The position numbers and the translations under genes are program-made. The notes under the pieces were generated by a model. It ran no database searches, was not told the DNA's origin, and saw nothing but the letters and a program-made list of their open reading frames with translations. Shown here in pieces: positions 1 through 8,619 of a DNA stretch of 64,000 nucleotides (positions are counted from its first letter, which is position 1; the number at the start of each line of letters is the position of its first letter). This DNA comes from Persicitalea sp964500445 (GTDB lineage Bacteria > Bacteroidota > Bacteroidia > Cytophagales > Spirosomataceae). Location of the stretch: positions 1-64,000 of the forward strand of contig CAZCOG010000015.1 of NCBI GenBank assembly GCA_964500445.1, written 5' to 3'.

Positions 1-1
1 T

Positions 2-793
2 ATGAATATCAAGAACTTTGCAATTGGAGTTTGCTTAGCCGGTACTATTGCAGGACATTCTTCCGCTCAGGATGTCCCCAAGCCCCCCAAAATGGTACCA
101 GAAATGACAGAATTTTGGGAGCCGGAAGTAAAGACCGTCGCTACCCCTGAAAACGCAGCACCATCGGATGCAGTGGTACTTTTCGATGGCAAAAATCTGA
201 ATCAGTGGGTTTCTACAACCGACCCATCCAAGCCAGCCCAGTGGACAGTCAACAATGATGGTACTTTTACCGTAAAAAAAGGAACCGGAAATATTCAGAC
301 CAAGCAATCATTCCTGGATTATCAGATTCATATCGAGTGGAAAGTACCGGCTGGTATTACCGGAAAAAGCCAGGGACGGGGCAATAGCGGTCTTTTTCTG
401 GCCTCGACCGGACCAAACGACGCTGGCTATGAGATGCAAATACTTGACTCGTACAACAATCGCACATACGCCAATGGCCAGGCAGGAAGTATTTATAAGC
501 AATCCCCCCCTTTGCGGAACGCTACCCGCAAGCCGGGCGAGTGGAATGTTTACGATGTAATTTTCACGGCCCCCCGGTTTAAGGAAGACGGGTCGCTTTT
601 CTCACCCGCCCGTGTTACGGCCATGCATAATGGTGTAGTAATTCAGAACAATACTATCCTGCTCGGCCCAACCCAATACATCGGTTTACCTTCATACAGC
701 ACGCCTCACGGAAAATCGCCGATCAAGCTTCAGGACCATGGTGATCCCAGCGAGGCAATTAGTTTTCGGAATATTTGGATAAGGGAACTCTAA
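2..793 (+). CDS. Secreted DUF1080 (3-keto-disaccharide hydrolase-like) protein
   Basis: The 263-residue product starts with a signal peptide (about residues 1-22, ending SSA-Q), so it is exported. The rest matches the DUF1080 fold, a concanavalin-like jelly roll: a VVLFDGKNLNQW strand near residue 58, a GRGNSGLFL segment near 126 and a YEMQILDSY segment near 143 are typical. Family members act on or bind carbohydrates, and some are 3-keto-disaccharide hydrolases; the substrate here is unknown. The ATG lies only one base inside the window, so promoter and upstream neighbours are unseen. The downstream MFS gene follows after 70 bases on the same strand, but a shared function is not shown. The family call is firm and the activity is inferred. 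Confidence 0.85.
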   Translation: MNIKNFAIGVCLAGTIAGHSSAQDVPKPPKMVPEMTEFWEPEVKTVATPENAAPSDAVVLFDGKNLNQWVSTTDPSKPAQWTVNNDGTFTVKKGTGNIQTKQSFLDYQIHIEWKVPAGITGKSQGRGNSGLFLASTGPNDAGYEMQILDSYNNRTYANGQAGSIYKQSPPLRNATRKPGEWNVYDVIFTAPRFKEDGSLFSPARVTAMHNGVVIQNNTILLGPTQYIGLPSYSTPHGKSPIKLQDHGDPSEAISFRNIWIREL

Positions 794-863
794 ATTTCTT
801 CGAAAGGAGTAATAGGGGCCATTTGCTTACTTCCCTCTTAAAGTACTTTATCAAAAAATATAG

Positions 864-2177
864 TTGAAAAAGAACGATCCCCGCACCATCAATGCCTGGT
901 GCATGTACGATTGGGCGAACTCTGTTCACGCACTTGTGATTGTTTCCAGCATTTTTCCCGTGTATTTCAGTGCCACGGCGCTCAATGCTCAGGGCGGAGA
1001 TATTATTGAATTTCTGGGCATATCAATCAAAAACTCAGTACTTTTTTCCTATACGGTTTCCTTCTCATTCTTATTGGTGGTGGTACTGATACCGTTTTGC
1101 ACGGCGATTGCCGACTATACGGGTCGGAAGAAGGTATTCATGAAGATCTTTTGCTATTCGGGTGCAGCATGTTGCGGTTTACTGTTTTTCTTTACCCGCG
1201 AAACTACCACGTTTGCCGTCATTGCCTTCATGCTGAGCCTGGTTGGGTGGAGTGGCAGCATTGTCTTTTACTATTCATTCCTGCCGGAAATCGCCACCGA
1301 AGACAATTACGACCGATATAGTGCGCGGGGTTTCTCACTTGGGTACATCGGCAGTGTGTTATTGCTGCTGTTTAACCTTACTATGGTTCTGTTTCCAGCC
1401 TGGTACGGAATCACTGACAAATCTTTACCCGCCCGCATCTCTTTCCTGACCGTGGGAATTTGGTGGGTACTTTTTGCCCAAATTCCGTTTGAGTACCTGC
1501 CCGAAAATACATTTAACAAAAAGCCGGAGGGCAATTGGCTTTTCAAAGGATTTAAGGAACTCAGGAAAGTATATGGGCAGATGCGTACCCAAGAGTACCT
1601 GCCAAAGTACCTTACCGCTTTCTTTATTTTCAATATGGGTGTGCAAACGGTGATGTACGTGGCGGCCATGTTTGGAGCTAACGAATTGAAACTTCCGTCC
1701 CAGAGCTTGATTACCACCATTTTGTTAATTCAGATTGTCGGGATTTTGGGCTCCTATGCATTTTCCTATCTGTCGTCTCTTCTGGGAAATATCTACGCTT
1801 TAATGATCGGCGTCGCGATCTGGATTGGGATTTGTGCCGGGGCGTATTATATCACACAGGAGAATGAATTCTATGTGTTGGCGGCAGTAGTTGGGATGGT
1901 GATGGGGGGCGTGCAATCGCTTTCGCGGGCTACCTATTCCAAGTTGATCCCGGAAGACACCGAGGATACGGCTTCTTATTTCAGCTTTTATGACGTGGCC
2001 GAAAAAACTTCCGTAGTAATTGGTACTTTGGTGTACGGCTTTGTTGAACAGATGACGGGAAGTATGCGGAATAGCGTACTGGCACTTATGGTAATCTTTA
2101 TCGGAGGCTTGCTGCTGCTCTCCCGCATTCCTTCCCAAAAAGTCTATCGCTACCGCTTGCAGAATCCGGCAAATTAG
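864..2177 (+). CDS. MFS transporter, UMF1/Atg22-like family
   Basis: A 437-residue polytopic membrane protein with about 12 hydrophobic segments. The opening NAWCMYDWANS and the TGRKK loop near residue 89 are hallmarks of the UMF1 (vacuole effluxer Atg22-like) branch of the major facilitator superfamily. A second loop, QSLSRATYSKLIPE near residue 350, is also characteristic. The gene begins with TTG: this start places the conserved N-terminal segment about 10 residues in and no earlier ATG is in frame. The substrate is unknown; bacterial UMF1 proteins are poorly characterised. The 3' end carries the -33 element of the tRNA-Val promoter. Confidence 0.85.
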   Translation: MKKNDPRTINAWCMYDWANSVHALVIVSSIFPVYFSATALNAQGGDIIEFLGISIKNSVLFSYTVSFSFLLVVVLIPFCTAIADYTGRKKVFMKIFCYSGAACCGLLFFFTRETTTFAVIAFMLSLVGWSGSIVFYYSFLPEIATEDNYDRYSARGFSLGYIGSVLLLLFNLTMVLFPAWYGITDKSLPARISFLTVGIWWVLFAQIPFEYLPENTFNKKPEGNWLFKGFKELRKVYGQMRTQEYLPKYLTAFFIFNMGVQTVMYVAAMFGANELKLPSQSLITTILLIQIVGILGSYAFSYLSSLLGNIYALMIGVAIWIGICAGAYYITQENEFYVLAAVVGMVMGGVQSLSRATYSKLIPEDTEDTASYFSFYDVAEKTSVVIGTLVYGFVEQMTGSMRNSVLALMVIFIGGLLLLSRIPSQKVYRYRLQNPAN

Positions 2178-2185
2178 TATCTTTG
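2157..2185 (+). promoter_or_regulatory. Bacteroidota-type promoter of tRNA-Val
   Basis: TATCTTTG at 2178-2185 is an exact match to the Bacteroidota -7 box TAnnTTTG. A TTG at 2157-2159 sits 18 bases upstream, the usual -33 spacing. The tRNA begins 12 bases after the -7 box. The upstream element lies in the last codons of the MFS gene. Confidence 0.8.
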
Positions 2186-2196
2186 CACCCAATCGA

Positions 2197-2271
2197 AGGA
2201 TGTTAGCTCAGTTGGTTCAGAGCGCCGCCTTGACAGGGCGGAGGTCAGCGGTTCGAGCCCGCTACGTCCTA
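2197..2271 (+). tRNA. tRNA-Val (anticodon GAC)
   Basis: A full cloverleaf can be drawn. The acceptor is AGGATGT pairing with ACGTCCT (one G-T wobble). The D stem is GCTC/GAGC. The anticodon stem is CCGCC/GGCGG with loop TTGACAG and anticodon GAC at 2232-2234. The T stem is AGCGG/CCGCT with loop TTCGAGC. The discriminator base is A. CCA is not encoded. Anticodon GAC reads GUC, valine. Confidence 0.95.
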
Positions 2272-2281
2272 CGGAAATTAT

Positions 2282-2317
2282 AAAACCCCGCAAACAATAT
2301 GTTTGCGGGGTTTATTT
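2282..2317 (+). terminator. Intrinsic terminator after tRNA-Val
   Basis: A 13-base-pair stem, AAACCCCGCAAAC with GTTTGCGGGGTTT, loop AATAT (2296-2300), followed by a T-rich run. The stem has T-rich flanks on both strands, so it can also end the convergent minus-strand gene, whose stop codon overlaps its edge. Confidence 0.9.
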
Positions 2318-2812
2318 GTAAGTACCTAGCCGGCCGGCCGTGTTTCCAGAAATCACGAGGCGGTTTTTGTTTTTTACTCTGATTCTATCGCCGATTAGTT
2401 TTCTGGCAAGCAGCCCGCCACCCGCAAGTATCCCGCTAATCAACAGCGTATTTGGCCTGAATTTTCTTGAATTTACCAGATCAGCCACCAGGTACTCGGC
2501 CCCGGCAATGGGAAGTATTTCGTCATACTTAAATCGAAGCGGGTACCACCTTTTGGTTTTTTCGTCTACAAGCATTGACGAAATATCTTGAACTGGCAGT
2601 TTCCAGGTAGAAAAAACGATCAGGCTATCCTCGAACCCTTCAATACGTTGGGTAATTCGCTGCTTACTTCCGGCTATATTAAAAGAAACATCTTCCCCAA
2701 TCCGATAGGTAGCATACCGCGAGTCATTTCTTATGAATAACAGCGATTTTTGGCTAAATACGCAGGTGTTCAAATATAGAATTCCCAGTGTTATGAGATA
2801 ACACTTTTTCAT
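2312..2812 (-). CDS. Small exported membrane protein of unknown function
   Basis: A 166-residue product with an N-terminal signal-like segment (MKKCYLITLGILYLNTCVFS) and one hydrophobic segment at about residues 120-135 containing SGILAGGGLL, followed by a basic C-terminus rich in Arg and Lys. No family is recognised. The stop codon overlaps the tRNA-Val terminator hairpin. It lies 41 bases downstream of the AlgX-like lipoprotein with no visible terminator between, so it is probably the last gene of that unit. Confidence 0.7.
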   Translation of the reverse strand: MKKCYLITLGILYLNTCVFSQKSLLFIRNDSRYATYRIGEDVSFNIAGSKQRITQRIEGFEDSLIVFSTWKLPVQDISSMLVDEKTKRWYPLRFKYDEILPIAGAEYLVADLVNSRKFRPNTLLISGILAGGGLLARKLIGDRIRVKNKNRLVISGNTAGRLGTYK

Positions 2813-2853
2813 TCATTACTTTTTAAATGTGTGCATTTTGGTGGCAGGTTCAT

Positions 2854-3867
2854 TCAAATTCCAGTGTATCCTAAAACCTGCTTGTTAACTTTATCTACCC
2901 AAATCCGCTGCCCTGAACAAGACCAGTGCGAATCCCCTTTGAGGTAGGCATCCTTACCTAATGCCTTAAAATCAGAAAGTACCTGAATGGAGGAAACTTC
3001 AAGTTCAGGATGCTTCTCGATTCGTTCAATGATATGATTATAAGCGCCATAGGTTGGCATCAATAGGGTGGCTTTATTAGGTACAATCGAAAACAAAACC
3101 TGATCAAAACCCATCTGCTTCAAAAGTTCTTCATCATAATTAATGGTCGCTACCAGAGAGTCGATTTCCGAATCAGCTACTTCATTATAAGACGAATTGA
3201 TCAAAGTACTATCGGTATCTTCATAATAGGCTAATGTACTTCCGTCACCCGAAAGAGTCACCTTTGGATCAGTCCGATCAAAAAAATGATGGTTAATCCA
3301 GCTTTTTACCTCTTTAAATCTGAGCATTGGATCGAATTGGAACAAAATAGTACTTAGTCGATCTTCCACCCCTTCGGATGCAAACATCCGGTCGAGTCGG
3401 TGCATAAACCGTTTCTCCACAGGTAGTTCAACATAAGTGGCGGTATCAGGAATGACATTAACAATAGGAGTTCCAAAATGCGGCCGCACATTCCGTTCGA
3501 CTGATTCCAGCAAAATGATATTGGTGAAAGAGGTATCAAGTTTCAGATGTAAATTTTCACCCCAATGTGCCCAATAATAGCGGGTAACGGCAAAATCAGA
3601 AGAATCGATTCTCTGCCTCTCGGTAAAGCTATCGCCAATAATATAAAACGCTGTTTTCGATTTTAACTTTGGTACCTCGGCAGCCGGGCAATCTTTCTTC
3701 GGATCTTTGAATTCTGCAAGATTGGACAGGCGGTACAAATCCCCGTATCGGTAGTCGTCAGGTATGATTTCAGCCTTATAAAGCGCAAAAAGGATTTCAT
3801 TGCTGCAGCCGGCCAGCCAAATCATTCCGAATAGGAGCAATACTATGACGCGAATGATTTTCTTCAT
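2854..3867 (-). CDS. AlgX/AlgJ-like SGNH-fold lipoprotein
   Basis: A 337-residue lipoprotein: the signal peptide ends in the lipobox LAGC with Cys21 as the lipidation site. GDSFTE at residues 78-83 is the SGNH nucleophile block and GDSHWS at 311-316 supplies the Asp-x-His-like block typical of the AlgX/AlgJ (DHHW) group, which O-acetylates exported polysaccharides. It ends the GT2/888-residue unit, starts 3 bases after the preceding stop, and an OafA-type acyltransferase lies 4 kb upstream on the same strand. Envelope-facing O-acetyl transfer or removal is a reasonable inference; sequence alone cannot separate acetyltransferase from esterase. Confidence 0.7.
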   Translation of the reverse strand: MKKIIRVIVLLLFGMIWLAGCSNEILFALYKAEIIPDDYRYGDLYRLSNLAEFKDPKKDCPAAEVPKLKSKTAFYIIGDSFTERQRIDSSDFAVTRYYWAHWGENLHLKLDTSFTNIILLESVERNVRPHFGTPIVNVIPDTATYVELPVEKRFMHRLDRMFASEGVEDRLSTILFQFDPMLRFKEVKSWINHHFFDRTDPKVTLSGDGSTLAYYEDTDSTLINSSYNEVADSEIDSLVATINYDEELLKQMGFDQVLFSIVPNKATLLMPTYGAYNHIIERIEKHPELEVSSIQVLSDFKALGKDAYLKGDSHWSCSGQRIWVDKVNKQVLGYTGI

Positions 3868-3870
3868 CGA

Positions 3871-6537
3871 TCAACGTATTTTTATGGTCCAGGTCTGGTA
3901 CTTCCCGGCTTCCCGGGCGAAGATAAATATTTTGTAGTACGACGGCTGGTAAGAAATTCTGACCGGAAGCTCAGAAGGTATAGGCTTGTCACCCAGACGA
4001 CGCCCTGTCAAATCAAAAATGGAAGTATAGCCGCCCGAACTAATGGAGATAAAGCGGTTATCTACCCCAAAATAGTGATATTGTAAGTCTGAGTTTGGGG
4101 CAATATTCTCGATTTCAAATAATTCGTTTCCGTTTTGGTCTAATATCGCGGCTTTGGTGTTTGAAATTCTCAGTAGAAGCCAATCCAGGGAGTTGTTGTC
4201 GAACAAGGTACTGAAGCGAGAGGAGGATTCCGGCCGGTAAAGCTGTCGACGTTCTAGTACTTTTCCCCCTAGGTCGGCGCGGAGTAATTCTCCGAGGCTA
4301 CTTACACCCACTAACTCAGGCTGACCGGTAGTGGCATTTTGCGACCAGGAAAATGCGCTGGAAATTCGCGTCAGCATATCGACAGGGAAGCCTGATCGCA
4401 CTGAACCATCTTCTTTAATTAAATAAATCAGGCCATTTTCCTGCGTTACAATCAGCGAGCGACTACCCAGCTGATTTAATGATACTACTGGTAGTTTCAG
4501 TCCCGAAAAATTCTTGATTCTATTGATCTTTACCGGCGTTTTTCCTGCGGACTCCCACAGAAAAAGATTCTCAGCGGCATCGATAACGACAAACCGGCTG
4601 CTGCCTTCGCTGCCTCCTTCAATACGAATCAATCTACTGATGTCCAGTGCAGAGGGAATACTAACCCTGATAGGGGTGACTACGCCATTATCGTCTTCGT
4701 CTATGGCGTACAAACTTCTGGCTGTAGCAACTATAAGTTGTTGACGGCCAATGTTTAAAAAGTCGACTCTGAGAGGAGAATCGATCATCGGTCCGTCCAA
4801 TATAGTGAGCGGGAGCGTTTTATCGTAACCAGCATTGGGCCGAAGTAAACGATGTTCGGCATCGGTCAGCAACAATTGAGTAGCACCAGCGTCCTGGTTT
4901 TGGGAGATGGCGATAAATCCTTCATTTCCTTCTTCCCATTCTATCTCCCCGGCCAGGAAAGTCCGGTTAAGTACTTTGCCGGAAGTACGTCGTTTTTTGG
5001 GCAGGATAGAGATTTTAGGGACTACCATTCGCCCATCAAGGGTGCATTCAAACAATATACTTTCGACATTATTGGAGAAGAATCCACCCGATTTGAGTGA
5101 AGAACCGATCTTACGCAAACTAGCCACCATGGAGACTTGGGCCGACGACTGCCTGGTCATCAATATACTATCCAATTCGGGCGACTGCTGCCAGGTAATC
5201 CGATTTTCGTAGTCTGAAATATAGTTGCGAAGTCCCTGTGAACTATTGCTTAGTATGAGGTAGGGCGCCAGGTAGGTTATATATGTTCTTGGAAACCCAC
5301 CAAACATTGGTCCGTATAATGCGGCTGGTAGTTCAGGTATGGGTATCGAATAAAGGTCATACCCCTGATATTTGTCCAGCGATACGTTCGATTCGTTGGT
5401 AGATAATCTGGCTAATTTGGTAAGGGTTTCTCTTAATTTTTCGTAGTTGGCGTATTCCACCAGAGCAATTTTTCCGTCGGTAATGCTATTGTTGCCCTCT
5501 ATATGGCAAAGAATCAATTCGGAGCCAATGTTATCGATAAACTGCTGCCGCTCAGCTCCAATATGGTACTTAAGTTTATCCCAGGCAGCAGATGAGTGAT
5601 CGTCGTGCCAATCCCGGAAATTGTCTTTAAAGTCCAGACTATCTCCACTTGCTATGCGATAAAACATAGAAGTTTTCTGCGATATAAATTGGTGGCGACG
5701 GAAAGGTTTTCCTTTCTGTCCGTTCAATAATTCCGTCAGATAATTTTTACTTACTTTACCCCCGTCTGACTCAAAAATTACTCTGGCGTTGTTATTTTCT
5801 GCCAAATGGAAATCCTGCAAAGGTGGCAGTAGTTTGAAATATTCGGCAATCGCGGGTTGAGATGAGAGCGAATTGGAAAGGAGAGATTTCCAAATGGAGC
5901 TTTTAAAATAAAGATTCATCCCATACCCGGAATCGTCTGATTTCTGGAATTCTGATTCCAGCCCAAAATGACTTACAGATTCGCTGGTACGTCGGAGTAC
6001 ATCCTCGATTAAATCGCCGTACTGACTTACTATAAGGTAGTTATCTTTGATTATATAAGAACAGACGGGCTTTGAATTCAGGTCATTGATGTCGGTGATA
6101 GTTTCTCCCTGATAGGAATGTCGCAGTACCCTGACATCCTGACGGTTGGGCTTGGACCACCAGTTAACCTCCATCTCATTTGCCAGCGGTACATACAGAA
6201 TCAGACCAAAACCGGAAGAGGTCCGGGGATGGTAGGAGTAGGTCAAAGTCTTTTTTTGCAGCGTCCGCTCGAAAACCCGTTCATCGGGTGTTATCCAGAG
6301 CAGTAACGATAGACTTCCTCCGGCCTCATTGACTAGCGGAAATTGTTTGACGTTGATGGCCGATTCCGTGACCAGAAAAGTTGAGTCCTGCAAACGGTTG
6401 CTGGTGATCACCGCCGAGGCATTCGTTGGAATGTATTTCCACGCAGCCACTGACTGCCCGTCCCTCAACAGAAAGTAGGTAGCCACCGCCAGAATCGCGA
6501 TAATCAGAACCGGAATCGCAAGTTTTTTCAGGGACAA
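3871..6537 (-). CDS. Membrane-anchored protein with C-terminal propeller-like region
   Basis: An 888-residue protein with one N-terminal transmembrane anchor (about residues 5-24, LAIPVLIIAILAVATYFLL), so most of it is outside the cytoplasm. Residues of roughly 30-520 resemble DUF3352-type proteins in their opening (WKYIPTNASAVITSNRLQD). The C-terminal third (about 530-888) has repeating blade-like units alternating short hydrophobic strands with turns, such as QQLIVATARSLYAIDEDDNG and FSISSGGYTSIFDLTGRRLG-type segments, suggesting a beta-propeller. No catalytic motif is visible. It sits between a GT2 gene and an SGNH lipoprotein, pointing to the envelope glycan. The specific role is unknown. 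Confidence 0.65.
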   Translation of the reverse strand: MSLKKLAIPVLIIAILAVATYFLLRDGQSVAAWKYIPTNASAVITSNRLQDSTFLVTESAINVKQFPLVNEAGGSLSLLLWITPDERVFERTLQKKTLTYSYHPRTSSGFGLILYVPLANEMEVNWWSKPNRQDVRVLRHSYQGETITDINDLNSKPVCSYIIKDNYLIVSQYGDLIEDVLRRTSESVSHFGLESEFQKSDDSGYGMNLYFKSSIWKSLLSNSLSSQPAIAEYFKLLPPLQDFHLAENNNARVIFESDGGKVSKNYLTELLNGQKGKPFRRHQFISQKTSMFYRIASGDSLDFKDNFRDWHDDHSSAAWDKLKYHIGAERQQFIDNIGSELILCHIEGNNSITDGKIALVEYANYEKLRETLTKLARLSTNESNVSLDKYQGYDLYSIPIPELPAALYGPMFGGFPRTYITYLAPYLILSNSSQGLRNYISDYENRITWQQSPELDSILMTRQSSAQVSMVASLRKIGSSLKSGGFFSNNVESILFECTLDGRMVVPKISILPKKRRTSGKVLNRTFLAGEIEWEEGNEGFIAISQNQDAGATQLLLTDAEHRLLRPNAGYDKTLPLTILDGPMIDSPLRVDFLNIGRQQLIVATARSLYAIDEDDNGVVTPIRVSIPSALDISRLIRIEGGSEGSSRFVVIDAAENLFLWESAGKTPVKINRIKNFSGLKLPVVSLNQLGSRSLIVTQENGLIYLIKEDGSVRSGFPVDMLTRISSAFSWSQNATTGQPELVGVSSLGELLRADLGGKVLERRQLYRPESSSRFSTLFDNNSLDWLLLRISNTKAAILDQNGNELFEIENIAPNSDLQYHYFGVDNRFISISSGGYTSIFDLTGRRLGDKPIPSELPVRISYQPSYYKIFIFAREAGKYQTWTIKIR

Positions 6538-6587
6538 TTTTTAGGTAATAGTCTGAGTTCAGTGAGAGAAGCAGGTACTCATTTCAA

Positions 6588-7325
6588 TTATTGCCGAAGC
6601 GCCTTTACCTTATCATTCAGCTCGATCCGAAAGCGAAGTAGTTCGCGAAAACTTCTTACACATACTTTCCAAAGGTTCCACTTGACAATCGAGACTTCCC
6701 CCGTTTCACGGTCTTTGTGGGTAATGGGTATGTCGTAAAGCTGCTCGCCGGACTTTTTTGCCATGACTGCCAGGAAAATATTGGGAGCAAACGGTTCAGG
6801 ATCGGGCAGCTGCTGCAATAATTTTTTAAGAAAATTTCCCTCGATGAGCCTGAATGGAATGTTGCTATCCAGAATATAAGTGCCATACACGGTGGAAATG
6901 GTTCCACGAAGTACTCTGGTGATAAAGAGCCGAACCGTGGCATCATGGCGAATTTGACGATAACCCAGAATGAATCTGGACTCATTCCGTTTCTCCCAAA
7001 GCTTGTCAAAATCGTCGGTAACGAACTGATCGTCACTGTCCGTTTGAAAAACATGCTGAGAGTTCAAAGCGACCGCTTTCTTGTACCCATTGACTACGGC
7101 ATTGCCGTGTCCGCCGTTGGGTTGGTTGATGACCGTAAGCCTGGTATTGGTTGCGGCCATCTTATTCAGTAATTCTCCGGTACTATCTTTTGAACCGTCG
7201 TTGATGACGATGAGGGTAGTTTCATCGTTCGGAAATTTATTTTTCAGGAAATCCGTCCAGTTGGCCACGACTTTTTCGATGCAGTCGGCTTCGTTATAGG
7301 CGGGCATTACGATGCTAAGTAACAA
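6588..7325 (-). CDS. Glycosyltransferase family 2
   Basis: A 245-residue GT-A fold enzyme. The N-terminus, IVMPAYNEADCIEKVV, is the nucleotide-sugar-binding strand; VINDGSKDSTGELL and TDSDDQF (the metal-binding DxD-type motif near residue 97) follow. No transmembrane anchor is apparent, so it is likely cytoplasmic or peripheral. It adds a sugar to a lipid-linked or polysaccharide acceptor, identity unknown. A 178-base gap separates it from the acyltransferase upstream, so it may head its own unit; the 888-residue gene follows after 50 bases. Confidence 0.9.
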   Translation of the reverse strand: MLLSIVMPAYNEADCIEKVVANWTDFLKNKFPNDETTLIVINDGSKDSTGELLNKMAATNTRLTVINQPNGGHGNAVVNGYKKAVALNSQHVFQTDSDDQFVTDDFDKLWEKRNESRFILGYRQIRHDATVRLFITRVLRGTISTVYGTYILDSNIPFRLIEGNFLKKLLQQLPDPEPFAPNIFLAVMAKKSGEQLYDIPITHKDRETGEVSIVKWNLWKVCVRSFRELLRFRIELNDKVKALRQ

Positions 7326-7467
7326 GGTATTTGGGAGTGATGATGAATATTAGTTTGACGATCAATTTTCTAGTTTTTGCTGCAAAGTACTTGTCCATTA
7401 TGGTGAAAGTACTGAACTACAAAAAGCAATTTCTCTGGAAGCCAAACTCTAAACGATAATAATGATG

Positions 7468-7475
7468 CAAAATTA
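7468..7475 (-). promoter_or_regulatory. Possible -7 box ahead of the GT2 unit
   Basis: On the minus strand this reads TAATTTTG, an exact TAnnTTTG match, within the 178-base gap upstream of the GT2 gene. No convincing -33 TTG lies at the right spacing and the leader would be about 135 bases, so the call is weak. Confidence 0.35.
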
Positions 7476-7503
7476 GGGAAATAGATTCAGCTTCCCGCAT
7501 TAC

Positions 7504-8619
7504 TTAGCGGGCGTAACGGTCTTTCAAATTATTGATTGGTTTTTCGATAAATTGCCAGGAAAGGGCAGCCAGTAGGGCGGTAAGTAAAAAGAAAAGAGCC
7601 ATCTGGAAGGCCAGGGTATTTGCCAAATCAGGAATCCATTGTTGAAATTTATTCAGCAGCCGCAAAGTCGGGTGGCCGGGCTGAGTATGAAAATGATTAT
7701 AAACGAAGTTATGGTAAAGGTACATTCCATAGCTAATCTTACCCAGATAATTACTGACCGGATTTTCCAGGAACCACTTCATGAAGCCACTGAATCCCAG
7801 CACGGCTTTTCCAATCAGGAAAGCACAGAAAACGGAACTTACAAAGCGATCGACAACATCGTTGGCGATATTGTGCAGTTCGACCTGAGACTTAGACCAG
7901 AACACGACCAAAATCCATGCTGCTAAACCACATACAATCCAAATTGGGTTGACAAATACCTTGGTGAATAGCTCAGGACGCCTTAATTGAAGCCAGGCCA
8001 TCAGCCCGCCCAGACCAAATGAATCGAGGCACATGGGCATCGATACATAATTGACCATCCATTCGTAACCCGCCAGATAGAAATAAAGCCGCAGGGAAAT
8101 GCTCAGGACAATCATAGTAATTAAGCTTGTTACCAGCCACTTCCGAGGTACCAGAAATATCAGAAAAGGAAAGAAAATATAAAACTGTTCTTCGACTGCC
8201 AGTGACCAGAAGTGATCGATGACACCCATCCAATGCTGATTGAATGCGATGTAAATATTGGTGGCGTATAATAAACACCAGCCAATGGTATCGCGGACGG
8301 GAGGTACGTTCAGCGCAAAAAGGACGGCGACCGTCAAATAATAAATCGGAAAAATTCGGAGAGTCCTTCGAATAAAAAACTTGCGAAGGTACTTTCCCAT
8401 ACCGCCTTCCTGTCCAATGTTTTTCTCCCGGCTCACCATCAAAATACGGGTGATAAGAAAGCCGCTCAGCACAAAAAATAAGGTCACGCCCAATGGACCA
8501 TAAGGAACAACATTAAATTCGGCCAGCCAGTGGTCTACTAATACCAGAGCAACGGCCACAAAACGTAGGCCATCCAACTGAATAAGGTATCCCGTGTTTG
8601 TCGCGCGTGTTTTCACCAA
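7504..8619 (-). CDS. Acyltransferase family 3 (OafA/YrhL type)
   Basis: A 371-residue integral membrane acyltransferase with about ten hydrophobic segments. Diagnostic features are LDGLRF at residues 15-20, the active-site His in LVDHW (His30), LFFVLSGFLITRIL, and the WSLAVEEQFY motif near residue 145. These enzymes carry acyl groups, usually acetyl, across the inner membrane onto glycans. The start overlaps the end of the preceding membrane protein gene by 7 bases, placing it last in the five-gene operon. It may pass acyl groups to the AlgX-like lipoprotein or act alone; this is inference. Confidence 0.9.
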   Translation of the reverse strand: MVKTRATNTGYLIQLDGLRFVAVALVLVDHWLAEFNVVPYGPLGVTLFFVLSGFLITRILMVSREKNIGQEGGMGKYLRKFFIRRTLRIFPIYYLTVAVLFALNVPPVRDTIGWCLLYATNIYIAFNQHWMGVIDHFWSLAVEEQFYIFFPFLIFLVPRKWLVTSLITMIVLSISLRLYFYLAGYEWMVNYVSMPMCLDSFGLGGLMAWLQLRRPELFTKVFVNPIWIVCGLAAWILVVFWSKSQVELHNIANDVVDRFVSSVFCAFLIGKAVLGFSGFMKWFLENPVSNYLGKISYGMYLYHNFVYNHFHTQPGHPTLRLLNKFQQWIPDLANTLAFQMALFFLLTALLAALSWQFIEKPINNLKDRYAR

